The notes below the pieces were generated by a model. That model saw nothing but the letters and a program-made list of their open reading frames with translations, had not been told where the DNA came from and did not search any database. Source: Mycobacterium kiyosense (GTDB lineage: Bacteria > Actinomycetota > Actinomycetes > Mycobacteriales > Mycobacteriaceae). Taken from it: a DNA stretch of 64,000 nt. Location of the stretch: NCBI GenBank assembly GCA_021654635.1, contig AP025179.1, forward strand, positions 4,960,001 to 5,024,000. Reading direction: 5' to 3'. Below, in pieces: positions 16,595 to 25,440 of the stretch (positions within the stretch are counted from its first letter, which is position 1; the number at the start of each line of letters is the position of its first letter). The translations under genes were made by a program, and so were the position numbers.

Positions 16595-19149
16595 GACGCG
16601 GCCGGCGGCTGCAGGGTGGCGTCGTCGACGACCTTCACCACACCCGCGGTGCCGTCGACGTCGACCAGCGTGCCGGTGGGCAGCGTGCTGGTCGCCGCTG
16701 GGACGGCGGTGACGGTGGGGAGGTGATATTCGCGCGCCAATATCGCACCGTGACTGAGCATTCCACCGCTCTCGGTGATCAGCCCGGCCAGCATCGGAAA
16801 CACCGACGTCCAACCCGGGTCGATGGTCTTGGCCACCAGCACCTCCCCTGGCCGCACGTCGCCGAGGTCGGCCAGTTCCTCGACGCAGCGGGTGCGCCCG
16901 CGCGCCGACCCCCGGGACACACCGAGCCCGGTGATCGCGCCGGGCGATGCCTGGGCAACCGAATCGCCTTCACAGAGCTCGCCTTCGGTTTCGACATCGT
17001 CGAACAGGTAGGTGGCCGGAACCCGGTGGCGGTAGGTCAGATAGTTGCTGCGGCGCCGTTCCAGGGCCGCGTAGTCGATCGGATCGGCGGCGCCGGCCAG
17101 TGCCGCCCAGAACTCGTCGCCCGTCAGGAGGAACACGTCGTCGACGGCGCCCAGCAGGCCCCGTTCGACCAACCGCCTGGCCTGTTCACACACCAGCGCG
17201 CGGAGTTGCGCGTGCAGGTAATCCAGGTGATAGCGCTGGTTCTCGCGGTAGACGGTGAACACCTGGGTGCGCGCGCAGATGCTGCGAAAGAGCCTGGCCC
17301 GCAACCCCCCCAGGGGTTTGCGTCGCAAGCGCGTCACCACCTCGTTGAACGCGGCGACCCGGCGAGCAACGGCTTGCTGCTCGGCGATGCGAGGGTCCAC
17401 CGACTGGGCGCCCGGCTGTAGTTGAGCGCGAATCAGCCCGAGGACCACGTCGGGCTGCTCATGCCACCGCGGCGAAGCGATCTCCCGGCTGGACGATCGG
17501 TGCCCGTGGGCCAGCAGGAAATCGGCGAACCGGCGACAGAACGGCGCTTGGGGGAAATCCCGCTGCAGTTGCGACCACGAACGCTGCTCGCACAGGGCGG
17601 CGGCCAGGGAGCCGTCCTCGCGGGCCAGCGCGGCCAATTCCCATAGCTGCGTGTTGATCTTGGCGGTATGGGTTCCCGGTAGACCACTGATCAACGCGGC
17701 ATAGAGTGCGCCGTCTTCATCGCCGGCTTGCGACGCCAGCAGTCCGGCCAGCAACCGGTGCATGGTGCTGTTGTGCACACCCATTCCCCAGCGGATGATC
17801 CGGAAGTGATCCTGGGCGAAGGTCTCCACCTCGTCGACCTGTCTGCGCCACTCGCGCAGGTCCAGTGCCGAATAGTCCTGGCGCAGCTTGGGCACGATCA
17901 GCGCGTCGATCTGGGCGCAATGCCTGTCCATGGCCCGCAGGTTGCGGGCGGCCGACCCGCGTGCGCGGTCCCGGTACGGGCCCAGCGCGAACGCCAGAGT
18001 GCTGCCGGGGCGCCACGGTTCGGCCATGATGCGGTCCAGCCACAGCGGGGTGAACAGGTCGCCGAACATCTTGTGCCGCAGGCTTTTCGGGAAGGAGCCA
18101 GCCAGCCGAACCACGTAGCTGCCGTCCATGTACAGGTAGCCGTTCACCAGCTTGAACGGCTCCCGGACGGCCAGGTCCGGGCGGCCCTGCAGCAGCAGCA
18201 TCTCGATGAACATCGGGATGTCCATCCACCCCGCGGTGAGGTCCGCGGTCAGCGGCAGCGCGTATTCGGACTTGTACTCGTCGCCCCACTTTCGCGACCA
18301 CACATTGTCCGGTGTCGAGCTGGGCAGGCCGGTGATGGGGCGGTCCTGCAGGACGTAGACCAGCCCCTCCTCGATGGCCCATTCGAGGTCGCGTCGCGGT
18401 CCGATGGCGCGGATTACGACGGTGGCACAGTCGTAGAGCGCGGCCAAATCGTGTTCGTCCAAGGACGATTCAAGCTGCCGTTCGGGTGCCACGCATCGTT
18501 CGGTCAAGGACTTGTGATAGACCAACTCGACCCGCTTGGCGGCGATACGCCGCGTTCTGAGCCGGCCGGTGGAGCGCTCGACGACGTAGCTGTCGGGATC
18601 GACCCTGCCGGAGACCAGGGCCTCGCCCAGCCCCCACACACCGAGTCGATGACGATCTCGTCGGCGAACGGACGGCGGGGGGTTGGCGGTCAGCAGTACG
18701 CCGGCGGCGGTCGGCTGGATCATCCGCTGCACTACCAGGGCGATACCGCCGCCGGCATCGCAGTCGTGTGCGGCGCGGTAGACGTCGGCCCGCGTGGATT
18801 CATTCGCCGCCCAGCACTTTTCAATAGCCCGACGGATCTCCTCGAGCGATGCCAGGCCCAGCGCCGTCTCGTAGATCCCCGCAAACGAAGCGCCATCGAG
18901 GTCTTCGGCCACGGCCGAGGACCGCACCGCCCAAACAGCATCCGGATGGTCCGCCCGCACGTGCGCCCACCAGGAGTCCAGGTCGGCCAGAGCGGACTCG
19001 CGGGCAGCCGGGTCCAGTGAGATGTCAGCCGGGACCACCCAGGCCTCGGGCACCGTGAGTCCGGCGGCCAGCAACCGCACCAGACCGGCAGCCTTGCCAC
19101 CCAACCGCTCTACCGCGGCGTCGGTGTGTGCGGTCAGACGCTCCAGCAT
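16591..19149 (-). CDS. PEP-utilising dikinase, rifampin-phosphotransferase-like architecture
   Basis: An 852-residue protein in three parts: an N-terminal PEP-synthase-type ATP-grasp domain (residues 1 to about 280: RLGGKAAGLVRL, AVRSSAVAEDLDGASFAGIYET, ALVVQRMIQPTAAGVLLTANP, DLEWAIEEGLVYVLQDRP), a large middle region, and a C-terminal swivelling PEP-utiliser domain with the phospho-acceptor His in ESGGMLSHGAILAREYHLP. Length and order match rifampin phosphotransferase and related small-molecule dikinases; the middle region would bind the acceptor, which is unknown. Start ATG 19149 was chosen because the much longer open frame upstream is only the shadow of the next gene. Two compensating indels (G6 at 18677-18682, CACACACC at 18635-18642) scramble about 13 residues after TANP; corrected, it reads RRPFADEIVIDSVWGLGEAL. 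It overlaps its upstream neighbour by 16 nt. Confidence 0.82.
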   Translation of the reverse strand: MLERLTAHTDAAVERLGGKAAGLVRLLAAGLTVPEAWVVPADISLDPAARESALADLDSWWAHVRADHPDAVWAVRSSAVAEDLDGASFAGIYETALGLASLEEIRRAIEKCWAANESTRADVYRAAHDCDAGGGIALVVQRMIQPTAAGVLLTANPPPSVRRRDRHRLGVWGLGEALVSGRVDPDSYVVERSTGRLRTRRIAAKRVELVYHKSLTERCVAPERQLESSLDEHDLAALYDCATVVIRAIGPRRDLEWAIEEGLVYVLQDRPITGLPSSTPDNVWSRKWGDEYKSEYALPLTADLTAGWMDIPMFIEMLLLQGRPDLAVREPFKLVNGYLYMDGSYVVRLAGSFPKSLRHKMFGDLFTPLWLDRIMAEPWRPGSTLAFALGPYRDRARGSAARNLRAMDRHCAQIDALIVPKLRQDYSALDLREWRRQVDEVETFAQDHFRIIRWGMGVHNSTMHRLLAGLLASQAGDEDGALYAALISGLPGTHTAKINTQLWELAALAREDGSLAAALCEQRSWSQLQRDFPQAPFCRRFADFLLAHGHRSSSREIASPRWHEQPDVVLGLIRAQLQPGAQSVDPRIAEQQAVARRVAAFNEVVTRLRRKPLGGLRARLFRSICARTQVFTVYRENQRYHLDYLHAQLRALVCEQARRLVERGLLGAVDDVFLLTGDEFWAALAGAADPIDYAALERRRSNYLTYRHRVPATYLFDDVETEGELCEGDSVAQASPGAITGLGVSRGSARGRTRCVEELADLGDVRPGEVLVAKTIDPGWTSVFPMLAGLITESGGMLSHGAILAREYHLPTVTAVPAATSTLPTGTLVDVDGTAGVVKVVDDATLQPPAAS

Positions 19150-20114
19150 GCGAGCTTTTCCCTCAGCGCCAGAGCCAGCACCGGCGCCAGATCCGGTAAC
19201 CGCTGCAACGACTGCCGCCGATCCGCATGCCAGGCGTGTTCCATCACACCCACACCGGCGCGGTGCACGCCGTCGAGCTCGGTCTCGAACCGCGCGTGGG
19301 TCTCCTGCAGAAACAACCCCGTCTTGATCAGCGGCACCTGGGCCAGTGCGGTGGCGCGCACGTCGTAGTGAGTGCCGTCGGCGTCGGTGAGAAGGATGCG
19401 GGCCGCCCGGGGGACGTCGGGTATGCGCGTCCATTCGTATTCGACGACGGCCTGGGCCAACGGGCGGCATACCCCGTCGCGGTGGACGAAACCGGTTGCC
19501 ACGCCGTCGGGCCCGATCAACGACAGCGTCGCATTGAACCCGAAGTCGGCTCCGAACAGTCCGGTGATCCACTCCCAGCCCGAAATCGAAGCCCAGTCCC
19601 GCGCGCCCCACGACTTGTCGCGCTGGCCCACACAGTCGACCTCGTACTCCTTGCCGCGGACGTGGATGCCACCGGTGACGGTACCGGCCTGCTCGAAGTG
19701 CATGGCCGCACCCGCGCCCGACCGGCCAGCGGTCCTCGGGCCGTCGTGGAAGTCGTGCGGTGGTGTCAGTGCGGTCCAATTCAGATCGACGCGGTTGCGG
19801 CCATCCAATCGAATATTCCATCGCGTCAAGGGTTCTCGCATGGTGAACGCCAGCTGCCCAGCCCGCAGCCCGCGGGTGGCGGGCTGGCCCAGCGCGGGAT
19901 CGAAGCGTAGGCCCACGCCCGGGTAGACGTACTCGAGCTTGCCGTCTCGGACGGTCAGTAACAGGCCGTCGACGCGGCCGGCAGCCGGGTTGAAGCCGAT
20001 GCGGGCCAACCCGAAGTACCGCTCGCCCGGGTCTGCCCAGTTGAAGTAGTAGCTCTCCTGCCAAGCCGGGTCGGGGCCGGGCTCGTGCAGTTGCTCGTCG
20101 GTGGGTGCGATCAC
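19134..20114 (-). CDS. Conserved protein, probable lipocalin-like (DUF7064-type) partner of the dikinase
   Basis: A 326-residue protein with no signal peptide. It is rich in Trp, Gly and beta-type segments: WQESYYFNWADPGERYFGLAR, GKLEYVYPGVGLRF, and GQRDKSWGARDWASISGWEW. The last resembles the RDxSWGxRxW signature of DUF7064/CrtC-type lipocalin-like proteins found near lipid or terpenoid metabolism genes. I do not know its activity. The GTG start at 20114 overlaps the stop of a small upstream frame (GTGA), and its own end overlaps the dikinase start, so the two are made together and may handle the same hydrophobic substrate. The family name is from memory and is less certain than the fold type. 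Confidence 0.6.
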   Translation of the reverse strand: MIAPTDEQLHEPGPDPAWQESYYFNWADPGERYFGLARIGFNPAAGRVDGLLLTVRDGKLEYVYPGVGLRFDPALGQPATRGLRAGQLAFTMREPLTRWNIRLDGRNRVDLNWTALTPPHDFHDGPRTAGRSGAGAAMHFEQAGTVTGGIHVRGKEYEVDCVGQRDKSWGARDWASISGWEWITGLFGADFGFNATLSLIGPDGVATGFVHRDGVCRPLAQAVVEYEWTRIPDVPRAARILLTDADGTHYDVRATALAQVPLIKTGLFLQETHARFETELDGVHRAGVGVMEHAWHADRRQSLQRLPDLAPVLALALREKLACWSV

Positions 20115-20296
20115 GCGCCGACCTCCCCACTCGGTTGACAGTTGTCAAGCAACGTCGCGCTGCGCTTTCGGGTCGGCCCGATGCAAACATGTAGTCGAAC
20201 CTGGGGCCCGGTCGCGCCCCCCTCCTGCTGGTCGGCAACAGTATCCAGCAGCCTGTCCAGCAACTCGTCTTCTTCGATGATGTTGGGGCGTGCCAC
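20111..20296 (-). CDS. Small ORF upstream of the lipocalin-like gene, unrecognised
   Basis: A 61-residue frame starting GTG at 20296 and ending in a GTGA overlap with the next gene. The N-terminal part (IIEEDELLDRLLDTVADQQEGG) looks like a charged helix, while the rest is not protein-like. A C6 run at about 20217-20222 may be an indel, so this could be the head of a longer protein. Real coding is possible because of the coupled overlap, but there is no family match. Confidence 0.3.
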   Translation of the reverse strand: MARPNIIEEDELLDRLLDTVADQQEGGATGPQVRLHVCIGPTRKRSATLLDNCQPSGEVGA

Positions 20297-20389
20297 CGAT
20301 ACAGCCTATGTAGCAACGGTATTGAACCGCCACCGGCGACTCGAGGACCCGCGCAAGAGTTATCTTCACCGTGATGGTAAATGGCTGTG

Positions 20390-20417
20390 TTGCAGCGGTT
20401 TTCCGTGCAGCTAGGCT
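20390..20417 (+). promoter_or_regulatory. Candidate leaderless promoter of stf0-cysD-cysNC
   Basis: TTGCAG (20390-20395), a 16-nt spacer and the mycobacterial-type -10 TAGGCT (20412-20417) lie directly before the stf0 start. The predicted transcription start falls on or next to GTG 20424, so the mRNA would have no leader. There is no Shine-Dalgarno sequence before this GTG, which agrees with that. Confidence 0.55.
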
Positions 20418-20423
20418 GCGTGG

Positions 20424-21227
20424 GTGGCCGATCATCCGTCGTCATACCTGGTGCTGGCATCGCAGCGCAGTGGCAGCACACTGCTGGTCGAATCCCTGCG
20501 TGCTACCGGTGTGGCCGGCGAACCGCAGGAGTTCTTCCAATACCTGCCCAGTACCAGCCAGTCCCCGCAGCCGCGGCAGTGGTTCGAAGACGTCGACGAC
20601 GAGTCGATTCTGAGCCTGCTCGATCCGTTGGACGAAGGCAAGCCCGACCTCGCACCACCGGAGATCTGGCGCGACTACATCCGCACCGTCGGCCGCACCC
20701 CCAACGGGGTGTGGGGCGGCAAGCTGATGTGGAACCAGACGCCGCTGCTGCTGGACCGGGTGGCCGGCCTGCAGGAGCGCTCGGGCGACGGACTACTGGC
20801 CGCGATCCGCGACGTCGTCGGCGAGGACCCGCTGCTGATCCACATCCACCGGCCCGACGTCATCTCGCAGGCCGTCTCGTTCTGGCGTGCCGTGCAGACC
20901 CGGGTGTGGCGGGGACGGCCCGATCCGGTCCGCGACGCGCGCGCCACCTACCACGCCGGCGCAATCGCGCACGTGGTCAAGATGCTGCGGGCTCAGGAGG
21001 CGGGCTGGCAGAACTGGTTCGAAGAGGAGAACGTCGAGCCGATCGAAATCTCCTATCCGGTGTTGTGGCGCAACCTGACTCAGGTAGTGGGCGACATCCT
21101 GGAGCGCCTGGGTCTGGACCCGCGGCTGGCACCCGAGCCGGTGCTGCAGCGCCAAGCCGACCAACGTTCCGACGAGTGGGTGGACCGCTACCGGGCGGAC
21201 GCCGAGAGAGAAGGACTGCCGACATGA
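20424..21227 (+). CDS. stf0: Trehalose 2-sulfotransferase (Stf0)
   Basis: PAPS-dependent sulfotransferase of 267 residues that makes trehalose-2-sulfate, the first step toward sulfolipid-type glycolipids. It matches mycobacterial Stf0 closely: [20 protein letters not shown] with the 5'-phosphosulfate loop, [56 protein letters not shown] and [10 protein letters not shown]. It begins at GTG 20424, apparently leaderless, and ends in an ATGA overlap with cysD. Placing the sulfotransferase upstream of the genes that make its donor PAPS gives a one-operon route from sulfate to sulfated trehalose. Confidence 0.93.
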   Translation: MADHPSSYLVLASQRSGSTLLVESLRATGVAGEPQEFFQYLPSTSQSPQPRQWFEDVDDESILSLLDPLDEGKPDLAPPEIWRDYIRTVGRTPNGVWGGKLMWNQTPLLLDRVAGLQERSGDGLLAAIRDVVGEDPLLIHIHRPDVISQAVSFWRAVQTRVWRGRPDPVRDARATYHAGAIAHVVKMLRAQEAGWQNWFEEENVEPIEISYPVLWRNLTQVVGDILERLGLDPRLAPEPVLQRQADQRSDEWVDRYRADAEREGLPT

Positions 21228-22153
21228 CCACTGCGGCCGATACCCGGACCGACTCCCGGCAGGTCGACGAGCTACGGTTGCTGGAAGCCGAGGCCGTGCA
21301 CATCATCCGCGAGGTCGTCGCCGAACTGCAGCGGCCGGTGCTGCTGTTCTCGGCCGGCAAAGACTCGATCGTGCTACTCAGGCTGGCGGAGAAGGCATTT
21401 CGTCCGTCGCCGTTGCCGTTTCCAGTGATGCACGTCGACACCGGACACAACTTTCCCGAAGTCATCGAATTCCGGGACCGCCGCGTCACCGGGGCAGGGC
21501 ACAAGCTGATCGTCGCCTCGGTACAGGAATCCATCGACAACGGCCGGGTGCCCGACCCGGGCCCGACCGCCTCACGCAACCGCGCCCAGACCCGCACCCT
21601 GCTCGACGCCCTGGAGGCCGGGGGTTTCGACGCCGCGTTCGGCGGCGCCCGCCGCGACGAGGAACGCGCCCGCGCCAAGGAACGGATTCTGAGCTTCCGC
21701 GACGAGTTCGGCCAGTGGGACCCGCGCGCCCAACGGCCCGAGCCGTGGACGCTGTACAACGGGCGGATCAAGAAGGGCGAGCAGGTCCGGGTGTTCCCGC
21801 TCAGCAACTGGACCGAACTCGACGTCTGGCGTTACATCGAGTTGGAAGACCTGGAGATTCCGTCGATTTACTACGCGCACGAACGCGAGGTGTTCGAGCG
21901 CGACGGGATCCTGTTGGCGGTGTCGGAGTACGCCGGCCCGCAGGACGGCGAAACAGCCGCCGTGGAATGGGTGCGCTACCGCACCGTCGGCGACCTGACC
22001 ATCACCGGGGCGGTGCGCTCCCAAGCCACCGACATCACCGGTGTCATCACCGAGATATCGGCGGCAACGGTGTCCGAGCGTGGCGAGACCCGCGCCGACG
22101 ACCGCACGTCGGCCGCCGCGATGGAAGACCGTAAGCGAGAAGGGTATTTCTGA
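21224..22153 (+). CDS. cysD: Sulfate adenylyltransferase subunit 2
   Basis: CysD, 309 residues, the ATP-pyrophosphatase subunit of ATP sulfurylase, making APS from sulfate and ATP with energy from the CysN GTPase. The PP-loop reads [13 protein letters not shown] near residue 46, followed by [35 protein letters not shown] and [17 protein letters not shown]. The C-terminal [18 protein letters not shown] is typical. ATG start in an ATGA overlap with stf0 and a TGATG overlap with cysNC, so the three are coupled. Equivalent to Rv1285, which in M. tuberculosis lies at another locus. Confidence 0.95.
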   Translation: MTTAADTRTDSRQVDELRLLEAEAVHIIREVVAELQRPVLLFSAGKDSIVLLRLAEKAFRPSPLPFPVMHVDTGHNFPEVIEFRDRRVTGAGHKLIVASVQESIDNGRVPDPGPTASRNRAQTRTLLDALEAGGFDAAFGGARRDEERARAKERILSFRDEFGQWDPRAQRPEPWTLYNGRIKKGEQVRVFPLSNWTELDVWRYIELEDLEIPSIYYAHEREVFERDGILLAVSEYAGPQDGETAAVEWVRYRTVGDLTITGAVRSQATDITGVITEISAATVSERGETRADDRTSAAAMEDRKREGYF

Positions 22154-24072
22154 TGGCTGTCTCCGAAAAAGTCGAGAAGACCGAGAAAATCCTTCATCCC
22201 AGGGGCGTCACCCGCCAGCTGCTGCGCATCACCACCGCCGGCTCCGTGGACGACGGCAAGAGCACCCTGATCGGCCGGCTGATGCACGACACGGACAGCC
22301 TGCCGCTGGATCATCTGGAAGCGGTCACCGACGAGGAGGGTGTCGCCGATCTGGCGGCCCTGTCCGACGGCCTGCGTGCCGAACGCGAACAGGGCATCAC
22401 CATCGACGTCGCCTACCGGTTCTTCTCCACCGAGACGCGCAGCTACATCCTGGCCGACACGCCCGGCCACGAACGCTATACCCGCAACATGTTCACCGGC
22501 GCCTCCAATGCCCACGTCGCCATCCTGCTGGTCGACGCGCGCGCCGGGGTGCTGCGCCAGACCCGCAGGCATGCCCGGATCGCAAAACTGTTGGGCATCA
22601 AGCACTTCGTCGCCACCGTCAACAAGATCGACCTGATCGACTTCGACCAGTCCGGCTTCGACAGGGTGGCCGAGGAACTCGCCCAGATGGCGGCACGGCT
22701 GGGCGACGTGGACATCACGGTCATCCCGATCGCGGCCAAGCACGGCGACAACGTCGTGCACCGTTCCGAGCGCACGCCGTGGTACACCGGCCCGACCCTG
22801 TTGGAGTACCTGGAGAACGTGGAACTCGCTGCGCCGCAGGCCGAGGCGTCGCGGTTGCGGCTGCCGGTGCAATGGGTGTCGCGACCGACGGACCATCAGC
22901 GCCGCCGCTACACCGGGCGGCTGGCCGCCGGAACACTGCGTGTCGGCGATCCGGTGGTATCGCTGCCCGCCGGCACCCGCTCGACGGTGACCTTGCTGGA
23001 CACCCTCGACGACAACCGAACGACAGGTGTTGCACCGCTGTCGGTTTCGATCGAGTTGGCCGACGACATCGACGTGGGACGTGGCGACGTGTTCGTCAGC
23101 GGAGCCGACGAGGCCGTTGCGCCGGTACTGGCCCGCGAACTCGACGCGCATGTGTGCTGGTTCGTCGACAAACCGCTGCGGGCCGGCGACCGGCTGGCCC
23201 TCAAACAGACCGCCAAGACCGTGCGCGCCACCGTGCAGGAGCTGCACTCACGGCTGGACCCGGAAACGCTCGACGAGCTCGATCAGCCGGTTGAGTTGAC
23301 ACTCAACGACATCGGCACCGTCACGCTGCGCACCAGCTCCGTCGTCGTCGCCGACAGCTACGAAGACAACCGGGACACCGGCGCATTCATCCTGATCGAC
23401 GAAACCACCAACGACACCGTCGGCGCGGGCACCATCATCGAGCCGCGGGAGGTCAAACCGGGCGTACAGCAGCGCACCGACATCCGTTGGCATCCATCGG
23501 CATTGGATCGCAAGCACCGCTGGACGGCCACCGGGCAGTCGGGCGCGACCATCTGGTTCACCGGCCTGCCGGCGTCCGGCAAGTCCACCGTCGCGGTGGC
23601 CGTGGAGCGCGCATTGGTCGAATCGGGCCGGGTCGCCTACCTGCTCGACGGTGACAATCTGCGCCACGGCCTCTCCGACGACCTCGGCTTCTCCCCCGGC
23701 GACCGTGCCGAGAACATCAGGCGGGTGGGGCATTTGGCGCGCCTGCTGGCCGACGCGGGTGTGGTGGCGCTGGCCTCGCTGGTCTCGCCGCTGAAGTCCG
23801 ACCGCGAGACCGCCCGGGCGCTCAGCGAAGCCGCCAAGCTGCCCTTCATCGAGGTGCACGTCGCGACGTCGTTGGCAGAATGCGAAAAGCGCGACCCCAA
23901 GGGGCTTTACGCCCGGGCGCGCAGCGGCGAGCTCAAAGGCCTGACCGGTGTGGACGCGCCCTACGAGGCGCCGGAGAGCCCCGACCTGGTGCTCGACACC
24001 ACCGGAGCCGACATCGACGAACTCGCCGCGCAGGTGATCCGGCTGCTCGACGAGCGCAGCCCACGGCACTAA
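22153..24072 (+). CDS. cysNC: Bifunctional sulfate adenylyltransferase subunit 1 / APS kinase
   Basis: A 639-residue fusion. Residues 1 to about 440 are the CysN GTPase: TTAGSVDDGKSTLIGRL (G1), DTPGHERYTRN (G3) and NKIDL (G4). Residues about 455-639 are CysC APS kinase: TIWFTGLPASGKSTVAVAVE (Walker A), LLDGDNLRHGLSDDLGFS, ENIRRVGHLARLLADAG and the conserved Ser in LVSPLKSDRETAR. It turns APS into PAPS, the sulfate donor for Stf0. Equivalent to Rv1286. ATG start shares a base with the cysD stop. The frame is intact. Confidence 0.95.
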   Translation: MAVSEKVEKTEKILHPRGVTRQLLRITTAGSVDDGKSTLIGRLMHDTDSLPLDHLEAVTDEEGVADLAALSDGLRAEREQGITIDVAYRFFSTETRSYILADTPGHERYTRNMFTGASNAHVAILLVDARAGVLRQTRRHARIAKLLGIKHFVATVNKIDLIDFDQSGFDRVAEELAQMAARLGDVDITVIPIAAKHGDNVVHRSERTPWYTGPTLLEYLENVELAAPQAEASRLRLPVQWVSRPTDHQRRRYTGRLAAGTLRVGDPVVSLPAGTRSTVTLLDTLDDNRTTGVAPLSVSIELADDIDVGRGDVFVSGADEAVAPVLARELDAHVCWFVDKPLRAGDRLALKQTAKTVRATVQELHSRLDPETLDELDQPVELTLNDIGTVTLRTSSVVVADSYEDNRDTGAFILIDETTNDTVGAGTIIEPREVKPGVQQRTDIRWHPSALDRKHRWTATGQSGATIWFTGLPASGKSTVAVAVERALVESGRVAYLLDGDNLRHGLSDDLGFSPGDRAENIRRVGHLARLLADAGVVALASLVSPLKSDRETARALSEAAKLPFIEVHVATSLAECEKRDPKGLYARARSGELKGLTGVDAPYEAPESPDLVLDTTGADIDELAAQVIRLLDERSPRH

Positions 24073-24128
24073 ACTCACCGCGATCAGATCCATTGGCCGG
24101 CAAGGCCAGCGACGCGACAATTTCCGGA

Positions 24129-24266
24129 ATGAGCAGCACAACGCCGCGGGGTGGCCGCGGCCTGGAGCGCCTCGGCTCGATCTCGATCGACTGGTGGGCG
24201 ACGATACTGGCCGGGGTGATCGCCGTGCTGGCGATCACCGACATCCTGCCCCGCATCCCGTGGTGA
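24129..24266 (+). CDS. 45-residue single-pass membrane protein between cysNC and the YeiH exporter
   Basis: A small ORF starting ATG 24129 and encoding 45 residues: a basic N-terminus ([12 protein letters not shown]), then one hydrophobic helix ([19 protein letters not shown]) and a short PRIPW tail. It ends 4 bp before the GTG of the YeiH-type transporter and is in the same direction, 57 bp after cysNC. The topology and tight spacing suggest a small partner subunit or regulator of the transporter. I recognise no family. Confidence 0.6.
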   Translation: MSSTTPRGGRGLERLGSISIDWWATILAGVIAVLAITDILPRIPW

Positions 24267-24270
24267 CCCC

Positions 24271-25383
24271 GTGAGCACCGTTCGGGTCGAGCCCGAAGAC
24301 GTTCGCACCGATGCGCGTGGTCTACGGCCGCTGGACTACCTGCCCGGGCTGTTGCTGCTGACCGCCGTCGGCGTGCTGGGCAAGTACGCCCAGATCTGGT
24401 GGAACACCCTGGCCCGTCGACAGCACTGGACGGTGCCCGACATCGAGTACGTGCTGTGGGCGATCCTGATCGGGCTGCTGATCGCCAACACCGTCGGTCT
24501 GCACCGGTGGTTTCGGCCCGGAGTGGGGACTTACGAATTCTGGCTGAAGATCGGGATCGTGCTGCTGGGTTCGCGGTTCGTGCTCGGCGACATCGCCAAG
24601 CTCGGGGGCGCCAGCCTGGTGCAGATTCTGGTCGACATGGTGATCGCGGGGACCGTCATCCTGGCGGCCGCTCGAGCGTTCGGGTTGTCGGGCAAGCTGG
24701 GCTCGTTGCTGGCGATCGGCACGTCGATCTGTGGCGTGTCGGCCATCGTCGCCGCCAAAGGTGCCATCCGGGCCCGTAATTCGGAGGTGAGTTACGCGAT
24801 CGCGGCGATCCTGGCGCTGGGCGCGGTAGCGCTGTTCACGCTGCCGCCACTGGGTCATGCGATCGGGCTCACCGACAACGAATTCGGTTTGTGGGCCGGT
24901 CTTTCGGTGGACAACACCGCCGAGACCACCGCCACCGGCTACCTGTACTCCGACCACGCCGGCAAGATCGCGGTGCTGGTCAAGTCGACCCGCAACGCTT
25001 TGATCGGTTTCGTGGTGCTGGGTTTCGCGGTGTTCTGGGCCGCCCGCGGTGAAGCCGACGAGATAGCGCCCGGCGTTGCCGCCAAGGTCGCGTTCATCTG
25101 GGACAAGTTCCCCAAGTTCGTGCTGGGCTTCCTGGCCGTGTCGGCGATCGCGACGGCCGGCTGGCTGACCAAGGGGCAGACCGCCAACCTCGCCAACGTG
25201 TCGAAATGGGCGTTCCTGCTCACCTTCGCCGGCGTGGGACTCAACACCGACATCCGCCAGATCACCCGAACCGGTTGGCGTCCTTTGGTTGTCGCCGTCG
25301 TCGGGTTGGTCGTCGTAGCGCTGGTCTCGCTGGGACTGGTGCTGCTCACCTCGCGCGTACTGCACTGGGGTGTGGGCAGTTAA
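24271..25383 (+). CDS. YeiH-family putative sulfate exporter
   Basis: A 370-residue integral membrane protein with about ten hydrophobic helices, of the YeiH/putative sulfate exporter family (Cons_hypoth698). Typical segments are [58 protein letters not shown] and [20 protein letters not shown]. The family name rests on genome context, not on proven transport. Its position behind stf0-cysD-cysNC supports a role in sulfate or sulfonate balance. GTG start 4 bp after the 45-residue membrane protein. Confidence 0.8.
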   Translation: MSTVRVEPEDVRTDARGLRPLDYLPGLLLLTAVGVLGKYAQIWWNTLARRQHWTVPDIEYVLWAILIGLLIANTVGLHRWFRPGVGTYEFWLKIGIVLLGSRFVLGDIAKLGGASLVQILVDMVIAGTVILAAARAFGLSGKLGSLLAIGTSICGVSAIVAAKGAIRARNSEVSYAIAAILALGAVALFTLPPLGHAIGLTDNEFGLWAGLSVDNTAETTATGYLYSDHAGKIAVLVKSTRNALIGFVVLGFAVFWAARGEADEIAPGVAAKVAFIWDKFPKFVLGFLAVSAIATAGWLTKGQTANLANVSKWAFLLTFAGVGLNTDIRQITRTGWRPLVVAVVGLVVVALVSLGLVLLTSRVLHWGVGS

Positions 25384-25440
25384 CCCAGCGTCACTGCTGG
25401 GCTGCGGCTGGGTGCGCCACGATACCGTCGCCGATTGCGG

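Noticed and set aside
20145..20435. Minus-strand frame beginning in the stf0 5' end
   Set aside because: Runs through the stf0 promoter, no motif and poor composition; only the 61-residue frame ending at 20111 has a coupled overlap in its favour.
16591..20481. A single 1296-residue ORF spanning the dikinase and beyond
   Set aside because: The first ~440 residues are Arg/Pro-rich shadow sequence antisense in frame to the lipocalin-like gene; the true dikinase starts at ATG 19149.
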